A DNA stretch of 64,000 bases from Streptomyces sp. ISL-98. Lineage in GTDB: Bacteria; Actinomycetota; Actinomycetes; Streptomycetales; Streptomycetaceae. How positions within the stretch are numbered: position 1 is the first letter of the stretch; every line of letters starts with the position of its first letter. The notes under the pieces are model-generated. The model was not told the DNA's origin. It worked only from the letters and a program-made list of their open reading frames with translations, and ran no database searches. This document shows positions 5,915-14,906 of the stretch, in pieces. The stretch is from positions 124,001 to 188,000 of the forward strand of contig NZ_JAGGPB010000026.1 of the NCBI RefSeq assembly GCF_018614055.1. The letters are read 5' to 3'. Made by a program: the position numbers and the translations under genes.

Positions 5915-8704
5915 ATGCCGGCTCCCCACTTCAGATCCGCCTCCGTACTGATCGTCGTATCGGCTCTGGCCCTGGCCGCACTCGGCCTCGGTTCCGCCGC
6001 CGCTCCGGCGGCGGCTGCCACCGTCCCCGTCGGATCGGGCAGTTACTCCGACGTACGGCCCGCCGGAACATCCGGCCCCACCACCAACACCGGCGCCCCC
6101 GTCACCCCCAAGCTCACCCCGGCCGCCAAGGACAAACCGCTGCCCACCAACGACTGGTGGTCCTCCCTCGCCTTCCAGCGATACGGCGACAACCCGCACT
6201 CCACGCCCATGTACGGCCACCCGCTCACCTACCAGGCCACCGCCGCAGGCCTCGAAGTCGGCTACCCGACCACTCCCGCCGTCGTCGGCGAGGGCAGGCA
6301 GTACGAGTACGCCCACAAGCGCGACCTCACCCTCGGTCTGACCGGCCTCAACTCCCCGGACACCAAGGCCGACGACTGGTCCGACTGGACCGTCACCCCG
6401 TACTGGTCCGACGGCGCCCGCACCCTGCGCACCACCATCGGCCACGGCCTGCCCTTCGTGTACGCCAAGGGCTCGGGCGGCAGCGCCCGGATCACGACGG
6501 CCGCCGCGCCCACCGTCTTCGCCGACCAGGGCAACGTCCTGGGCATCACCGTCGCGGGCCACCACTACGCCCTCTTCACGCCCGCCGGCAGCGACTGGAA
6601 CATCTCGGGCTCCACCGTCACCGCAGGCCTCGGCGCCAAGGACTACTTCTCGCTCGCCGTACTGCCCTCCACCGACGCACTCGCGACGTACAAGAAGTAC
6701 GCGTACAGCTTCGTCACCGGTTCCAAGGCGAGCTGGAGCTCCACCGGCGGCACGGTCAGGGCGACGTACACCCTCACCACCGAGGCCAGGGAGGGCAGCG
6801 AAACAGGCACGCTCCAGGCCCTCTACCGCCACCAGTGGCTGAACACCTCCGACCCGCTCACCGCCTACACGTACGTCTCGCCGCGCGGCACCATGAAGGT
6901 CCGCGAGGGCACCTCCTTCACCACCAGTCAGCGGGCCTCGGGCGTGCTGCCGGGACTGCCGAAGTCGAGCGGTGTCGACAAGGCCCGGCTCAAGGGCTAT
7001 CTCGACGAGGCCGCGAACGCCGCCGACCCGTTCTCCGGTGCCACCGACACCTACTGGACGGGCAAGGCGCTCGGCCGCCTCGCCCAGCTCGTGCCCGTCG
7101 CCGACCAGATCGGTGAGACGGCCACCCGCGACAAGCTCCTCGGCCTGATGAAGGGCCGCCTCCAGGACTGGTTCACGGCGGGCGGGGCGAATGAGTTCTC
7201 GTACGACAAGACCTGGAAGACGCTGACCGGCTACCCCGCGTCGTACGGCAGCGACACCGAACTCAACGACCACCACTTCCACTACAGCTACTACGTCTAC
7301 GCGGCCGCGATCGTCGCCCAGTACGACCAGGCCTGGGCCGCCGACTCGGCATGGGGCGGCATGGTCAAGACACTCGTACGGGACGCCGCCAACCCCAGCC
7401 GCACCGACACCGCGTTCCCCTTCCTGCGCGGCTTCGACGTGTACGCCGGGCACAGCTGGGCGTCGGGCCACCAGGGCTTCGCGGCCGGCAACAACCAGGA
7501 GTCGTCGTCGGAGTCCACCAACCTCAGCGCCGGCCTTGTGCTCTGGGGCTCGGCGACCGGGGACACCGCCCTGCGCGACCTCGGCACGTACCTCCTGACC
7601 ACCGAGTCCGAGGCGATCGCCCAGTACTGGTTCGACGCCGACCAGCAGGTATACCCGTCCTCCTTCGGCCACGACACGGCCGGCATGGTGTGGGGCAGCG
7701 GCGCGGCGTACGCCACCTGGTGGACCGCCAACCCGGAGGAGATCCACGGCATCAACGTCCTCCCCGTGACGGGCGGTTCACTGCACCTGGGCGGCGAGAA
7801 GGCCGCCATCCGCCGCAACATCGCGGAGATGGAACGCGAGAACGGCGGCCCGGCCGTCGAATGGCGCGACATCCTCTGGGAGTTCCAGTCGATCGCAGAC
7901 CCGGCCGCCGCCAAGGCCAAGTGGGATGCGGGCCACGGCTCGTACACCCCCGAGCAGGGCGAGTCCAAGGCGCACACCTACCACTGGATCAGCACGCTCG
8001 ACACGCTCGGGGCCCCCGACGAGACGGTGAGCGGTGACATCCCGACGTCCGCCGTCTTCACCAAGGGCACGGTACGGACGTACGCAGCCCACAACCACGG
8101 CGCCACCACCCGCACCGTGACCTTCTCGGACGGCAAGAAGCTCGACGTGCCCGCCCGCTCGACCGCGACGGGCACCGGCACCGGAGGCGGCGACCCGGAC
8201 CCCGATCCCGATCCTGAACCGCCCACCGGCAACACCTTCCAGCTGCGGACCGGCGGCGCCCTCACCACGGCCACAGGAACCACCGCCGCCACCGACACCA
8301 TCGTCTCCGCGGGCGGCGCCAACCACGACGGCACCCCGCACCAGCCCCTGACGTACGTGGCCAAGGGGGTGAACGGCACGCTCAAGTCCGGTACGCCGAC
8401 GGCCTTCCGCCTCCAGGTCGACGCGGGCACGACGGTCGGCCTCGGGCAGCAGGCCCGGGTCAGTTACGACCTCACGGGCGACGGCACCTACGACCGGACG
8501 GAGACCTACCAGTACTTCGCGACCGACCCGGTGGCGGGCTGGGAGGAGTACACCCAGGCGCGCGGCCTCAAGTCGGCGACCGGCGCACTCGGGGACCTCA
8601 AGGGCGGCACCGTGCGCCTCGAAGTGTGGAGCGCCATCGGCAACGGCACGTCCAAGCTGCGCACCGGCACCGGCGATTCGGTGCTGGTGATCCCACACCA
8701 GTGA
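5915..8704 (+). CDS. Secreted GH81 endo-beta-1,3-glucanase with C-terminal CBM56-like module
   Basis: 929 residues from the ATG at 5915 (GAGGTG 6-8 bases upstream; an in-frame ATG three codons earlier is less well placed). The signal peptide ends near the AAPAAAATVP segment. The GH81 catalytic domain spans about residues 50-740. It shows LPTNDWWSSLAFQRY at the start, the hallmark ELNDHHFHYSYYVYAAAI near 450 with the proposed catalytic Asp, and GNNQESSSESTNLSAGL near 526 with the catalytic Glu. A Pro/Asp linker (PDPDPDPEPP) leads to a 150-residue beta-rich module starting NTFQLRTGGALTTAT, resembling CBM56, a beta-1,3-glucan binder. The enzyme should hydrolyse laminarin, curdlan or fungal wall glucan outside the cell. 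Two LacI-type operators precede it and a convergent LacI gene follows. Confidence 0.92.
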   Translation: MPAPHFRSASVLIVVSALALAALGLGSAAAPAAAATVPVGSGSYSDVRPAGTSGPTTNTGAPVTPKLTPAAKDKPLPTNDWWSSLAFQRYGDNPHSTPMYGHPLTYQATAAGLEVGYPTTPAVVGEGRQYEYAHKRDLTLGLTGLNSPDTKADDWSDWTVTPYWSDGARTLRTTIGHGLPFVYAKGSGGSARITTAAAPTVFADQGNVLGITVAGHHYALFTPAGSDWNISGSTVTAGLGAKDYFSLAVLPSTDALATYKKYAYSFVTGSKASWSSTGGTVRATYTLTTEAREGSETGTLQALYRHQWLNTSDPLTAYTYVSPRGTMKVREGTSFTTSQRASGVLPGLPKSSGVDKARLKGYLDEAANAADPFSGATDTYWTGKALGRLAQLVPVADQIGETATRDKLLGLMKGRLQDWFTAGGANEFSYDKTWKTLTGYPASYGSDTELNDHHFHYSYYVYAAAIVAQYDQAWAADSAWGGMVKTLVRDAANPSRTDTAFPFLRGFDVYAGHSWASGHQGFAAGNNQESSSESTNLSAGLVLWGSATGDTALRDLGTYLLTTESEAIAQYWFDADQQVYPSSFGHDTAGMVWGSGAAYATWWTANPEEIHGINVLPVTGGSLHLGGEKAAIRRNIAEMERENGGPAVEWRDILWEFQSIADPAAAKAKWDAGHGSYTPEQGESKAHTYHWISTLDTLGAPDETVSGDIPTSAVFTKGTVRTYAAHNHGATTRTVTFSDGKKLDVPARSTATGTGTGGGDPDPDPDPEPPTGNTFQLRTGGALTTATGTTAATDTIVSAGGANHDGTPHQPLTYVAKGVNGTLKSGTPTAFRLQVDAGTTVGLGQQARVSYDLTGDGTYDRTETYQYFATDPVAGWEEYTQARGLKSATGALGDLKGGTVRLEVWSAIGNGTSKLRTGTGDSVLVIPHQ

Positions 8705-8722
8705 CCGCGAGCACGCTCCGGC

Positions 8723-8757
8723 GCGGCGGGCCCCGGCATCAGGCCGAGGCCCGCCGC
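8723..8757. terminator. Hairpin between convergent GH81 and LacI genes
   Basis: GCGGCGGGCC (8723-8732) and GGCCCGCCGC (8748-8757) form a perfect 10-bp stem with a 15-nt loop. It lies 18 bases after the GH81 stop and overlaps the last codons of the opposing LacI gene. No strong T-tract follows, as is usual in this genus. Confidence 0.55.
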
Positions 8758-9773
8758 ACCAGCTCGGTCGGCATGATCACCGAGGCCGGGGCGCCCGCTT
8801 CCCGGCTGCCCTCGCTCAGCACCTTCATGAGCAGCCTGACCATCAACCGCCCCATCCCCTCAATGTCCTGACGCACCGTCGTGAGCGGCGGAGTCACGGA
8901 CTCGGCGACCGGAACCATGTCGTCGAACCCGACGAGCGCGACCTCGTCCGGCACCCGCCGCCCCGCCTCCCGCAGGACCCGCAGCGCGCCCGCTGCCATC
9001 AGGTCGTTGGCGGCGAACACGGCGTCCAGGTCCGGCCTGCGCTCCAGCAGCTCCGCCATGGCGCGCGCACCGCTGTCCACGGTGAAGTCGCCCTGTGCCA
9101 TCAGGGCCGGGTCGGCGTCGAACAGTACGTCGCGGTAGCCGTCGGCGCGGTCGATCGCGGAGGTCTGGTCGCGGGGGCCCGCGATGTGTGCGATGTGTCT
9201 GCGGCCGAGGGCGGCGAGATGGCGTACGGCGGTACGGGCGCCGCCCCGGTTGTCGCAGTCCACGTACGGGACGCCCGTACCGGCTCCGGCCCAGCCGGGG
9301 CGGCCGCCGAAGACGGTCGGGACCTTCACCCGGTCTATGACGGCGGGCAGTTCGTCGTCGTTGTGCAGGGAGAAGGCGAGCGCGCCGTCGACGTGCCCGC
9401 CGCCGAGATAGCGGGAGATGCGGTCGTAGTCGCCGGGCCCTTCGGCCCACAGCAGCACCAACTGGGAGTCGTACACCGTCAGTTCTCTGCTGATGCCGCG
9501 CACCTGCTGCTCGAAGAAGGGGTCGGAGAAGATCCTGAACTCGGGCTCGGCGATGATCACGGCGATCGCACCGTTGCGCCGGGTGACGAGGGATCGCGCG
9601 GCGTGGTTCGGAACGTATCCCAGCTCCTCGACCGCCTGCCGCACCCGGTCGGCCAGCGCCTGCCGCACGCCTTCACCGCCGTTGACGACCCGGGAAGCCG
9701 TGGCCCGGGAGACACCGGCGCGGGCCGCGACGGTTTCCAGAGTGGGGCGGGACTCGGCGGACTGCTCGGGCAA
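8739..9773 (-). CDS. LacI family transcriptional repressor (probable GH81 regulator)
   Basis: 344 residues from a TTG start at 9773. The TTG is supported by GAGGAG eight bases upstream and by the position of the helix-turn-helix at the very N-terminus (TLETVAARAGVSRATASRVV). The hinge region SLVTRRNGAIAVIIAEPE follows. The periplasmic-binding-protein-like effector domain contains AHIAGPRDQTSAIDRADGYR and PDLDAVFAANDLMAAGALRV, and ends with MPTELVRRASA. The gene converges on the GH81 glucanase, whose promoter holds two GAGAGCGCTCTC palindromes of the right type. I infer it represses the glucanase and is released by a beta-glucan oligosaccharide. The open frame continues about 220 codons upstream, but that part lacks family similarity and overlaps the next gene. 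Confidence 0.9.
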   Translation of the reverse strand: MPEQSAESRPTLETVAARAGVSRATASRVVNGGEGVRQALADRVRQAVEELGYVPNHAARSLVTRRNGAIAVIIAEPEFRIFSDPFFEQQVRGISRELTVYDSQLVLLWAEGPGDYDRISRYLGGGHVDGALAFSLHNDDELPAVIDRVKVPTVFGGRPGWAGAGTGVPYVDCDNRGGARTAVRHLAALGRRHIAHIAGPRDQTSAIDRADGYRDVLFDADPALMAQGDFTVDSGARAMAELLERRPDLDAVFAANDLMAAGALRVLREAGRRVPDEVALVGFDDMVPVAESVTPPLTTVRQDIEGMGRLMVRLLMKVLSEGSREAGAPASVIMPTELVRRASA

Positions 9774-9843
9774 GGCGGGCGCTCCTCGGCTCCTCGGGGC
9801 GGCTCCAACGGGGACGGAGCCGCAGAGAGGGAGGATATCGGCC

Positions 9844-9874
9844 GCGCCGCCGCCCCTCTCAGGGGCGGCAGCGC
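9844..9874 (-). terminator. Terminator hairpin of the M1 peptidase gene
   Basis: A 14-base stem, GCGCCGCCGCCCCT (9844-9857) with AGGGGCGGCAGCGC (9861-9874), has one mismatch and the three-base loop CTC. It lies 13 bases beyond the stop of the leftward M1 gene and upstream of the LacI gene, so it should insulate the repressor from read-through. Confidence 0.65.
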
Positions 9875-9886
9875 GGCGTACCGCTG

Positions 9887-11401
9887 TCAGTGGTCGTGAC
9901 CGTGCTCGTGTTCGTGGATGGTGTTCGTCGCGGCGATCTTCTTCCACGACTTGGGCTGTGCCGGCTTGGCACCGGCGTCCGAGCGCGCGATCCGGGACTC
10001 GGCCGCGGCCGGGGCGCCGGGCTTCGAGGGTTCGTACAGCCAGGTGTCGAAGAGCCCGGCGAGCGGCTTGCCCGAGACGCTCTCGGCGTACTGCACGAAG
10101 TCGCCCACGTCGGCGTTGCCGTAGGCGAACTTGGCCGTCCAGCCCTTGAGGATCTTGAAGAAGTCCTCGTCGCCGACCTCGTTGCGCAGCGCCTGCACGG
10201 TGAGCGCGCCACGGTCGTACACGGCGATGTCGAACTGCTTGTCCGGGCCCGGGTCGCCAGGCTTGACCGTCCAGAAGGCATCGTCGGCAGCGCGCGTCCG
10301 ATAGACGTAGTCGGCGAGCTCCTGCGCGGTGCCCTCGCCCTCCTTCTCCGACCACAGCCACTGGCTGTAGCGGGCGAAGCCTTCGTTGATCCAGATATCC
10401 TTCCAGCCCTTGACGGAGACGCTGTCGCCGTACCACTGGTGGGCCAGCTCATGCACGACGACCGAGACGTTGGACCCGTTCGCGAACTGGCGCGGGCTGT
10501 AGAACGGCCGGGTCTGCGTCTCCAGCGCGTAGCCGCTCTTCACGTTCGGGACGTAGCCGCCGAGCGCGTTGAAGGGGTACGGGCCGAAGACCTCGGTCAG
10601 ATACTCGGCGACCTCGGTGGTCCGCTCGATGCTCGCGCGCGCCGCGCCTGCCTGGTCACCGAGATCCTGGCTGTACGCGTTGAGGACCGGCAGCCCGTCG
10701 GCGGTCTTGTCCGTAGTGATGTCGAACTTGCCGACCGCGAGCGTGGCGAGGTAGCTCGCCTGCGGCTTGTTCGAGCGCCAGTTGTAGCGGGTCCAGCCGA
10801 GCTTCGAGCTCTGCAACTGGAGTACGCCGTTGCTGATGGCCTGGGTGCCGTCGGGCACCGAGACGGAGACGTCGTACGTCGCCTTGTCCAGCGGGTGGTC
10901 GTTGCTCGGGAACCACCACACGGCCGAGTCGGGCTCCTGGGCGGCGACACCGCCGTCCGGGGTGCGGTGCCACGCCGTGTAGCCGCCGATGCTGAGCTCG
11001 GAGGGCTTGCCGGCGTAGCGGACGACGACGGAGACCGCCTTGCCCTTCGCCAGTGGGGACGCCGGGGTGACGACCAGCTCCTGGTCACCCTCCTTGATGA
11101 ACTTCGCCTTCGCCCCGTTGACGCGGACCTCGCTGACGCCCAGTCCGAAGTCGAGATTGAAGCGCGAGAGGTCCTGCGTAGCGGTGGCGAGGATCGTCGC
11201 CGTGCCCTCCAGCAGGTCGATCTTGGGCTGGTACTTCAGGCGGAGGTCGTAATGGGATACGTCGTATCCGCCGTTGCCGCTGGCCGGGTAGTAGGCGTCG
11301 CCGATGCCCGGGGCGCCCGGCGAGAAAGTTGCGGCCGATGCCGGGATCGCCAGCACAAGTGAGGCCGTCAGCACGCTCGGGGCGATGAGTCTGCGGTGCA
11401 C
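9887..11401 (-). CDS. Secreted M1 family zinc metallopeptidase with His-rich C-terminus
   Basis: 504 residues from a GTG start with GGAG five bases upstream. A signal peptide (APSVLTASLVLAIPASAATF) leads to the M1 N-terminal beta domain (YDVSHYDLRLKYQP) and the gluzincin catalytic domain. HELAHQW is near residue 315 and the second zinc ligand Glu sits in WINEGFARYSQW. AMEN-type substrate binding is less clear. Compared with full aminopeptidase N (about 850 residues) it lacks the C-terminal helical domain, as do other short secreted actinobacterial M1 enzymes. The last residues HEHEHGHDH form an unusual histidine tail that could bind metal. It probably trims N-terminal residues from peptides outside the cell. 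It is divergent from the S15 peptidase gene. Confidence 0.9.
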   Translation of the reverse strand: MHRRLIAPSVLTASLVLAIPASAATFSPGAPGIGDAYYPASGNGGYDVSHYDLRLKYQPKIDLLEGTATILATATQDLSRFNLDFGLGVSEVRVNGAKAKFIKEGDQELVVTPASPLAKGKAVSVVVRYAGKPSELSIGGYTAWHRTPDGGVAAQEPDSAVWWFPSNDHPLDKATYDVSVSVPDGTQAISNGVLQLQSSKLGWTRYNWRSNKPQASYLATLAVGKFDITTDKTADGLPVLNAYSQDLGDQAGAARASIERTTEVAEYLTEVFGPYPFNALGGYVPNVKSGYALETQTRPFYSPRQFANGSNVSVVVHELAHQWYGDSVSVKGWKDIWINEGFARYSQWLWSEKEGEGTAQELADYVYRTRAADDAFWTVKPGDPGPDKQFDIAVYDRGALTVQALRNEVGDEDFFKILKGWTAKFAYGNADVGDFVQYAESVSGKPLAGLFDTWLYEPSKPGAPAAAESRIARSDAGAKPAQPKSWKKIAATNTIHEHEHGHDH

Positions 11402-11543
11402 GGATGCTCCAAGTGGTCAGTCCGAAGGATCTGTTCGAAGCCTATTCAGCCTCTGTGCCACCAGTCATGTCCACAGTCACTCCTGTCACACGACTGACAT
11501 CCGGCCGATACGCGGTTCCCGGTGAGCCCACTCCTGCCCTCTT

Positions 11544-11577
11544 TTGCACGGGAGTTGACCGGGGTACCTTCCGCCCC
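11544..11577 (+). promoter_or_regulatory. Possible promoter of the S15 peptidase gene, leaderless arrangement
   Basis: TTGCAC (11544-11549) and TACCTT (11565-11570) are separated by 15 bp. A start about seven bases after the -10 would coincide with the ATG at 11578, giving a leaderless mRNA, which is common in Streptomyces. The short spacer keeps this tentative. Confidence 0.35.
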
Positions 11578-13545
11578 ATGCCGATAACTGCGCGGGGATC
11601 CCGCATGAAGTGGCGAAGGCTCATTCCGGCGGTTACGGCCGCCCTGACAGCGGTCCTGCTGACCCCGGCGGGCGCCCAGGCCGGACCGACGGAGAGCAGA
11701 CCCGTCTACTCCTACGACAACGCCATCCGCGAAGCCGTATGGGTGGACACCAGAATCGACGGCGACGCGGACGGGAAGACCGACCGAGTCGCCGTCGACA
11801 TCGTCCGGCCCAGGGAACCGGCCCAGCAGGGCCGGAAGATCCCGGTCGTCATGGACGCCAGCCCCTACTACTCCTGCTGCGGCCGGGGCAACGAGAGCCA
11901 GAAGAAGACGTACGACGCGAACGGCAACCCGGTCCAGTTCCCGCTCTACTACGACAACTACTTCGTGCCGCGCGGCTACGCCTTCGTCGCCGTGGACCTG
12001 GCCGGAACCAACCGCTCCGACGGCTGTGTCGACGTAGGCGGCCGCTCCGACATCCAGTCCGCCAAGGCGGTCGTCGACTGGCTGAACGGCCGCGGCAAGG
12101 CGTACACCACCCGCACCGGCGCCCAGCGCGCCAAGGCCGGCTGGTCCACCGGAAACACCGGCATGATCGGCAAGAGCTACGACGGCACCATCGCCAACGG
12201 CGTCGCGGCGACCGGTGTCGAGGGCCTCAAGACCATCGTCCCGATCGGCGCCATCTCCTCCTGGTACGACTATTACTTCGCCCAGGGCGCCCCGCTCTTC
12301 GACAGCGGCCCCGACTGGCTCTCCGGTTACGTCGAGAGCCCGGAAGCCCGCACCCGCTGCCAGGCCGTACAGAAACGCCTGGTGGACGAGGCCCCGCGCA
12401 ACGGCGACTTCACCCGCCTGTGGGCCGAGCGCGACTACGTACCGGACGCGGACGACGTCAAGGCCAGCGTCTTCGTCGTACACGGCATGCAGGACCTCAA
12501 CGTCCGCACCAAGCACTTCGGCCAGTGGTGGGACGCCCTCGCCGCTGCTGGCGTGGACCGCAAGATCTGGCTCTCGCAGACCGGCCACGTCGACCCCTTC
12601 GACTTCCGCCGAGGCGACTGGGTGAAGACCCTGCACCGCTGGTTCGACCATGAACTCCTCGGCTACGACAACGGCATCGACCGCGAGCCGATGGCCGACA
12701 TCGAGCGCGCCCCCGACCAGTGGTCCACCGACAAGGTCTGGCCGCCCCGCTCGACCGACGCCACCACCCTGCGCCCCGGCAAGGGCACGGCGCCCGGCGT
12801 CGGCACGCTGTCGCTGAAGCCGTCCGCACCCGGCACCACCGAAACCTTCACGGACGACCCGAACCTGAGCGAGAGCGACTGGGCCGCGCAGATCGACAAG
12901 TCAACACCGTCGAAGGCCGGATTCACCACCAAGCCGCTCACCCGCGACCTGCGCCTGTCCGGCTCCTCCGAGGTGACCATCACCGCGGCACCGTCGACAC
13001 CGACCGCGCATCTCTCCGCCGTCCTCGTCGACCTGGGCCCCGACACGATCCGCGACTACGAGGCTTCGGGCGAAGGCATCAGCACCCTCCCCGAGCGCAC
13101 CTGCTGGGGTGCGAGCACCACGGGTGACAGCTCCTGCTTCAAGGAGACCAAGGCCCGTACCGCGAATGTCGACTACACCGTCTTCAGCCGCGGCTGGGCC
13201 GACCTCGGCACGTACGCAGACCCGGCCAAGGGCCGCCCGCTCACACCCGGCAAGCAGTACACGATCACCCTCGACCTCGCCGCGAGCGATCACGTCGTCC
13301 CGGCGGGCCACCGGCTCGCCCTGATCGTCGGCGGCACGGACGCGGGCCTCATCGAGCCTCCGTCCAGCACCCCGACGCTCGGCATCGACCTGGCCCGTAC
13401 GGCCGCCCAGCTGCCCGTGGTCGGGGGCCCGGAGGCCTTCGCGCGCGCCACCGCAGGCTCCCGCTACTCCGCACCGTCGGACGCCCGCCTCGACGGCGTG
13501 GCCGAGCCGCGCGCGATCCGTCCGATCCCGGGAGGCACCCGCTGA
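11578..13545 (+). CDS. Secreted Xaa-Pro dipeptidyl-peptidase (S15/CocE family)
   Basis: 655 residues from the ATG at 11578; an ATG at 11605 (MKWRRLIPAVTAA) would give a tighter signal peptide and is the main alternative. The alpha/beta-hydrolase domain shows the nucleophile elbow GKSYDGT near residue 200, the acid in VFVVHGMQDLNVR near 304 and the His in SQTGHVDPFDF near 336. The oxyanion region MDASPYYSCCG lies near 98. The C-terminal jelly-roll domain typical of S15/CocE enzymes includes STPTAHLSAVLVDLG and GHRLALIVGGTD. It should release X-Pro dipeptides from proline-rich substrates outside the cell. Its TGA overlaps the ATG of the M14 gene by one base, so the two peptidases are coupled. 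Confidence 0.88.
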   Translation: MPITARGSRMKWRRLIPAVTAALTAVLLTPAGAQAGPTESRPVYSYDNAIREAVWVDTRIDGDADGKTDRVAVDIVRPREPAQQGRKIPVVMDASPYYSCCGRGNESQKKTYDANGNPVQFPLYYDNYFVPRGYAFVAVDLAGTNRSDGCVDVGGRSDIQSAKAVVDWLNGRGKAYTTRTGAQRAKAGWSTGNTGMIGKSYDGTIANGVAATGVEGLKTIVPIGAISSWYDYYFAQGAPLFDSGPDWLSGYVESPEARTRCQAVQKRLVDEAPRNGDFTRLWAERDYVPDADDVKASVFVVHGMQDLNVRTKHFGQWWDALAAAGVDRKIWLSQTGHVDPFDFRRGDWVKTLHRWFDHELLGYDNGIDREPMADIERAPDQWSTDKVWPPRSTDATTLRPGKGTAPGVGTLSLKPSAPGTTETFTDDPNLSESDWAAQIDKSTPSKAGFTTKPLTRDLRLSGSSEVTITAAPSTPTAHLSAVLVDLGPDTIRDYEASGEGISTLPERTCWGASTTGDSSCFKETKARTANVDYTVFSRGWADLGTYADPAKGRPLTPGKQYTITLDLAASDHVVPAGHRLALIVGGTDAGLIEPPSSTPTLGIDLARTAAQLPVVGGPEAFARATAGSRYSAPSDARLDGVAEPRAIRPIPGGTR

Positions 13546-14825
13546 TGCGCACCCGTACACGCGCGCTCGTCATCGGCTTCGCCGCCGCGGCCCTGGCCGC
13601 ACCCGTCGTCACGGCGCCCGCCCAGGCGGCATCGCCCCCGCCCCGTACCGGCTTCGAAACGACCAACGGCGCACGCTGGACCACCCAGCCGGAGGAGCAG
13701 GACTTCCTGTCCGCCGTGGACCGCGACAGCAGCCGCGTCACGATGTCCGCCATAGGCACCACCGCACAAGGCCGCCCGCTCCAGCTCCTGCAGATCGGTA
13801 CGCACCGCACGTCCACCACCATGCTGCTGATCTGCTCGCAGCACGGTGACGAGCCGTCAGGACGCGAAGCCTGCCTGACCACCGTCCGAGACCTCGCATA
13901 CGCCAAGGACAAAAAGACCCTCGACTTCCTCGCCCGCACCACGGTCCTCGTAGTCCCCACCGCCAACCCCGACGGCCGCGCCGCCAACACCCGTACCAAC
14001 TCCCACGGCGTGGACATCAACCGCGACCACATCGCGCTGAAAACGGCCGAGGCCCGGGCGATGGCCGCCGTGATCCGTGACCACAAGCCCGAAATCATCT
14101 ACGACCTGCACGAGTACGGTGCCACCTCGCCGTACTACGACAAGGACCTCCTGGCCCTCTGGCCCCGCAACCTGAACACGGACAACCGGGTGCACGCGGA
14201 GGCGCGCACCCTCTCCGAGTCGTACGTACGACCCGGCGCCCAGGACGCCGGATTCAGCAGCGGCATCTACGGCATCTGGACCGACCCGGTGACGGGCGAG
14301 CCGCTCAAGCAGGTCGCGGGCGACGGCCAGGAGCGCATCCTGCGCAACACGGCGGGCGTCAAGCATTCAGTGGGCCTGCTGGTGGAAACCCGAGTAGACC
14401 CACTCACACCAGCAGAGAAGAAGGACCCGGCCCTCAACAACAGACGCCGAGTGGGAACCCAACTCTCAGCCCTCACCGGGGCATTGACCTTCGCGGACGA
14501 GCGACGCGCGGGCATCAAGCGGGCAACTGCCCAGGCGCGTCTGACGGGCTTCGCGGACAGAGGCCCCGTCTACCTCGGCGGCGCAGACAACGATCCGGCG
14601 GAGCCCACCGAGATCATCCAGGACCCGCCCTGCGGCTACCACCTTTCCTCCTCTCAGTACGCAGACGTGGAGGACGAACTGGCGCTGCACGGCGTCGTCT
14701 CTCACCCACGCGCCGAGGGAGCGTATGTACCGCTCCGGCAGTCCCAGCGCGACCTGGCGGCTCTGCTGCTCGACGAGAGGGCGGCGTACCACCTCACCAC
14801 CGGGCGGCCCGACACCACCTGTTAG
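13545..14825 (+). CDS. Secreted M14 family zinc carboxypeptidase
   Basis: 426 residues, ATG overlapping the previous stop by one base (TGATG). The signal peptide ends near APAQAASPPP. The M14 zinc site is visible as SQHGDEPSGREA (His and Glu ligands near residues 100-103) and the third ligand in IIYDLHEYG near 189. NPDGRAANTRTNSHGVDINR matches the substrate-binding NxxGxxxxxR..N.N pattern, and the catalytic Glu is likely in GLLVETRVDP near 279. The C-terminal 100 residues are less conserved. It removes C-terminal residues from peptides and probably acts with the S15 and M1 enzymes in extracellular peptide use. Followed by an 81-bp gap before the transporter gene. Confidence 0.9.
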   Translation: MRTRTRALVIGFAAAALAAPVVTAPAQAASPPPRTGFETTNGARWTTQPEEQDFLSAVDRDSSRVTMSAIGTTAQGRPLQLLQIGTHRTSTTMLLICSQHGDEPSGREACLTTVRDLAYAKDKKTLDFLARTTVLVVPTANPDGRAANTRTNSHGVDINRDHIALKTAEARAMAAVIRDHKPEIIYDLHEYGATSPYYDKDLLALWPRNLNTDNRVHAEARTLSESYVRPGAQDAGFSSGIYGIWTDPVTGEPLKQVAGDGQERILRNTAGVKHSVGLLVETRVDPLTPAEKKDPALNNRRRVGTQLSALTGALTFADERRAGIKRATAQARLTGFADRGPVYLGGADNDPAEPTEIIQDPPCGYHLSSSQYADVEDELALHGVVSHPRAEGAYVPLRQSQRDLAALLLDERAAYHLTTGRPDTTC

Positions 14826-14906
14826 ACAGTCATGACGTGCAACACATGTGGTAGGGGGTACGGGAGAGCGAAATCAGGCTCCGCGAATTTCCGAAAGGTG
14901 CCGCTT

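Noticed and set aside
5768..7747. 659-codon open frame on the minus strand over the GH81 gene
   Set aside because: It is antisense to a clear glycosidase, has no recognisable domain, and reflects third-position GC keeping the opposite frame open.
9774..10436. Long N-terminal extension of the LacI gene
   Set aside because: It is antisense-frame sequence of the M1 gene on the same strand in another frame; the TTG at 9773 has a ribosome site and a correct N-terminus.
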